The position numbers and the translations under genes were made by a program. Source: Mycobacterium sp. (GTDB taxonomy: Bacteria; Actinomycetota; Actinomycetes; Mycobacteriales; Mycobacteriaceae). From it: a DNA stretch of 6,657 bases. This document shows, piece by piece, positions 6,012 through 6,657 of this stretch (position 1 is its first letter; each line of letters opens with the position of its first letter). Under the pieces are notes generated by a model. That model was not told the DNA's origin and searched no databases. It saw only the letters and a program-made list of their open reading frames with translations. The stretch is taken from assembly GCA_019246375.1 (NCBI GenBank), contig JAFAQO010000214.1, positions 1 through 6,657 of the forward strand. The letters run 5' to 3'.

Positions 6012-6060
6012 GCGGCCACGGTCTTTCCGTGGCAGGAGGGTCGCCTGCGTCGGCAACCGC
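6012..6060 (-). promoter_or_regulatory. Foldable rpsF leader, possible S6:S18 autoregulatory element
   Basis: In the transcript CCACGG (6027-6032) pairs with CCGTGG (6016-6021) around an AAAGA loop. Just upstream, GCAGG (6044-6048) can pair with CCTGC (6032-6036), sharing one base with the first stem. Outer GCGG (6057-6060) can pair with CCGC (6012-6015), enclosing both as a three-way junction. The fold ends 10 nt before the rpsF ribosome binding site. Position and stems recall the S6:S18-binding leaders described for rpsF in many bacteria, but I could not match the full consensus. Confidence 0.4.
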
Positions 6061-6063
6061 ACC

Positions 6064-6069
6064 AGGTTA
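6064..6069 (-). promoter_or_regulatory. Candidate -10 element for the rpsF operon
   Basis: TAACCT on the minus strand fits TANNNT. A start about seven nt downstream would open the transcript exactly at the foldable leader (about 6057), leaving a leader of roughly 75 nt. No good -35 match is visible. This is suggestive only. Confidence 0.25.
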
Positions 6070-6363
6070 CCCGACACAGTTGTGGCCTGCGAAATCGCGG
6101 AGCCGACCGACCAACCGCCCGGCCGCACCCGATTAATCCGGGTACCGCTCGGTGCGCGGACCAACCACTCCGCGTAATCAAGGGCGAAATACGGCCACGG
6201 CAGCCGCGGATACTGCGCCCACCCACCGATCGCCGGCCGCATGGTGGCCCGCAGCCCCAGATTCACAAACCAAGAGCGGAGACTCCCACCGCCGAAGTCT
6301 TCCCGGCGCTAAGACAGCTCCGACTGCCATTCGGCCAGGGTTACTATCGATGCTCCTCGGCGG
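6070..6363. other. Intergenic stretch upstream of the rpsF operon
   Basis: I see no convincing gene here. A minus-strand frame starting at 6266 runs through the rpsF leader and ends in its ribosome binding site; its product has no recognisable features. The palindrome GATTAATC lies at 6132-6139. I see no repeats and no mobile-element ends. Confidence 0.4.
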
Positions 6364-6657
6364 TTACGCTGCCACGGTCACGTCAACGGATAAGCGCTCA
6401 GCAATGACATGGGCTCCAGCCCAGTCGGCGGCGCACACCGCATGCGCAAGATCTTTAACCATCGGGCTTTGGATGCCCAGCTCTGCTAACCACGCCGAGA
6501 CGGTGCTGACGATGTCATCACCGGCTACCGTGACTGTGCGTCCTTCGTGCAGCCGATCAACGATCTGATAGATCGTCGGCGTGGCTACCGCCCGGCGTGT
6601 CCCCCTATGCCGCGATCGCGATGTGAACCGGTCGCGGCCCTTGCCGAATGACCTAAA
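6364..6657 (-). CDS. Unrecognised protein, C-terminal 97 residues (start beyond window edge)
   Basis: The frame is open from the right edge to a TAA at 6364-6366, with no plausible start inside the window, so only the C-terminal part is visible. The first 25 or so residues are very basic (GKGRDRFTSRSRHRGTRR), like a flexible or nucleic-acid-binding segment. A folded-looking part follows: ATPTIYQIVDRLHEGRTVTV, then GDDIVSTVSAWLAELGI, then a helix with AHAVCAADWAGAHVIAERL, ending VDVTVAA. The amphipathic helix pattern and mostly G/C third positions favour real coding, though codon choice is less biased than in the ribosomal genes. I do not recognise the family, and it does not resemble what I recall of the M. 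tuberculosis gene preceding rpsF. It could be the end of a normal gene or the decayed end of an acquired one. Confidence 0.5.
   Translation of the reverse strand, partial: FRSFGKGRDRFTSRSRHRGTRRAVATPTIYQIVDRLHEGRTVTVAGDDIVSTVSAWLAELGIQSPMVKDLAHAVCAADWAGAHVIAERLSVDVTVAA

Noticed and set aside
6000..6266. Minus-strand open frame of 88 codons upstream of rpsF
   Set aside because: It runs through the foldable leader and stops inside the rpsF ribosome binding site. It has no good ribosome binding site of its own and no recognisable motif.
6152..6568. Plus-strand frame of 138 codons near the right edge
   Set aside because: It is Ala/Ser/Thr/Pro-rich with no motif, and the minus-strand frame over the same bases looks more protein-like.
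1..6657. CRISPR arrays, tRNA or rRNA genes, insertion sequences
   Set aside because: I saw no regularly spaced repeats, no cloverleaf-like or rRNA sequence, and no transposase motifs or terminal inverted repeats. The inteins are the only selfish elements visible.

Overview
The window comes from a slow-growing Mycobacterium close to, but not identical with, the M. tuberculosis group. This rests on the high GC content, the gene order rpsF-ssb-rpsR-rplI-dnaB, and protein sequences that match my recollection of the M. tuberculosis versions almost residue for residue in the ribosomal proteins and the DnaB extein. It differs from my recollection of M. tuberculosis in three ways: dnaB carries two inteins rather than one, a lipoprotein serine protease lies next to dnaB, and an unrecognised gene fragment lies upstream of rpsF. 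The species cannot be fixed from the sequence alone.

All supported genes are on the minus strand, so the transcriptional order runs from high to low coordinates. At the right edge, 6364-6657 is the C-terminal part of an unrecognised protein. About 380 bp without a convincing gene follow, ending in a foldable leader in front of rpsF. Then come rpsF (S6), ssb (single-stranded DNA-binding protein), rpsR (S18, zinc-type) and rplI (L9), closely spaced and probably one operon. A GC-rich stem-loop 17 nt after the rplI stop is a good terminator candidate.

A 479-bp gap without a convincing gene separates rplI from dnaB. It holds three to four sequences resembling DnaA boxes, all in one orientation, plus an AT-rich palindrome. 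dnaB follows from a GTG start with a strong ribosome binding site. Its 1030-residue product is interrupted by a 145-residue mini-intein inside the Walker A loop, with class 3 (Trp-Cys-Thr) features, and by a 426-residue intein with a LAGLIDADG-type endonuclease domain at the conserved RESG/S site. Splicing of both would leave a normal 459-residue replicative helicase.

After dnaB, 57 nt downstream, begins a secreted lipoprotein of the HtrA/trypsin-like family with a full His-Asp-Ser triad. It runs off the left edge.

The core genes link ribosome assembly (S6, S18, L9) to replication (SSB, DnaB). The most interesting points are the doubly interrupted ATPase site of DnaB and the possible DnaA-binding cluster upstream of it. 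The intein families themselves are already known, and I see no clearly undescribed system here.
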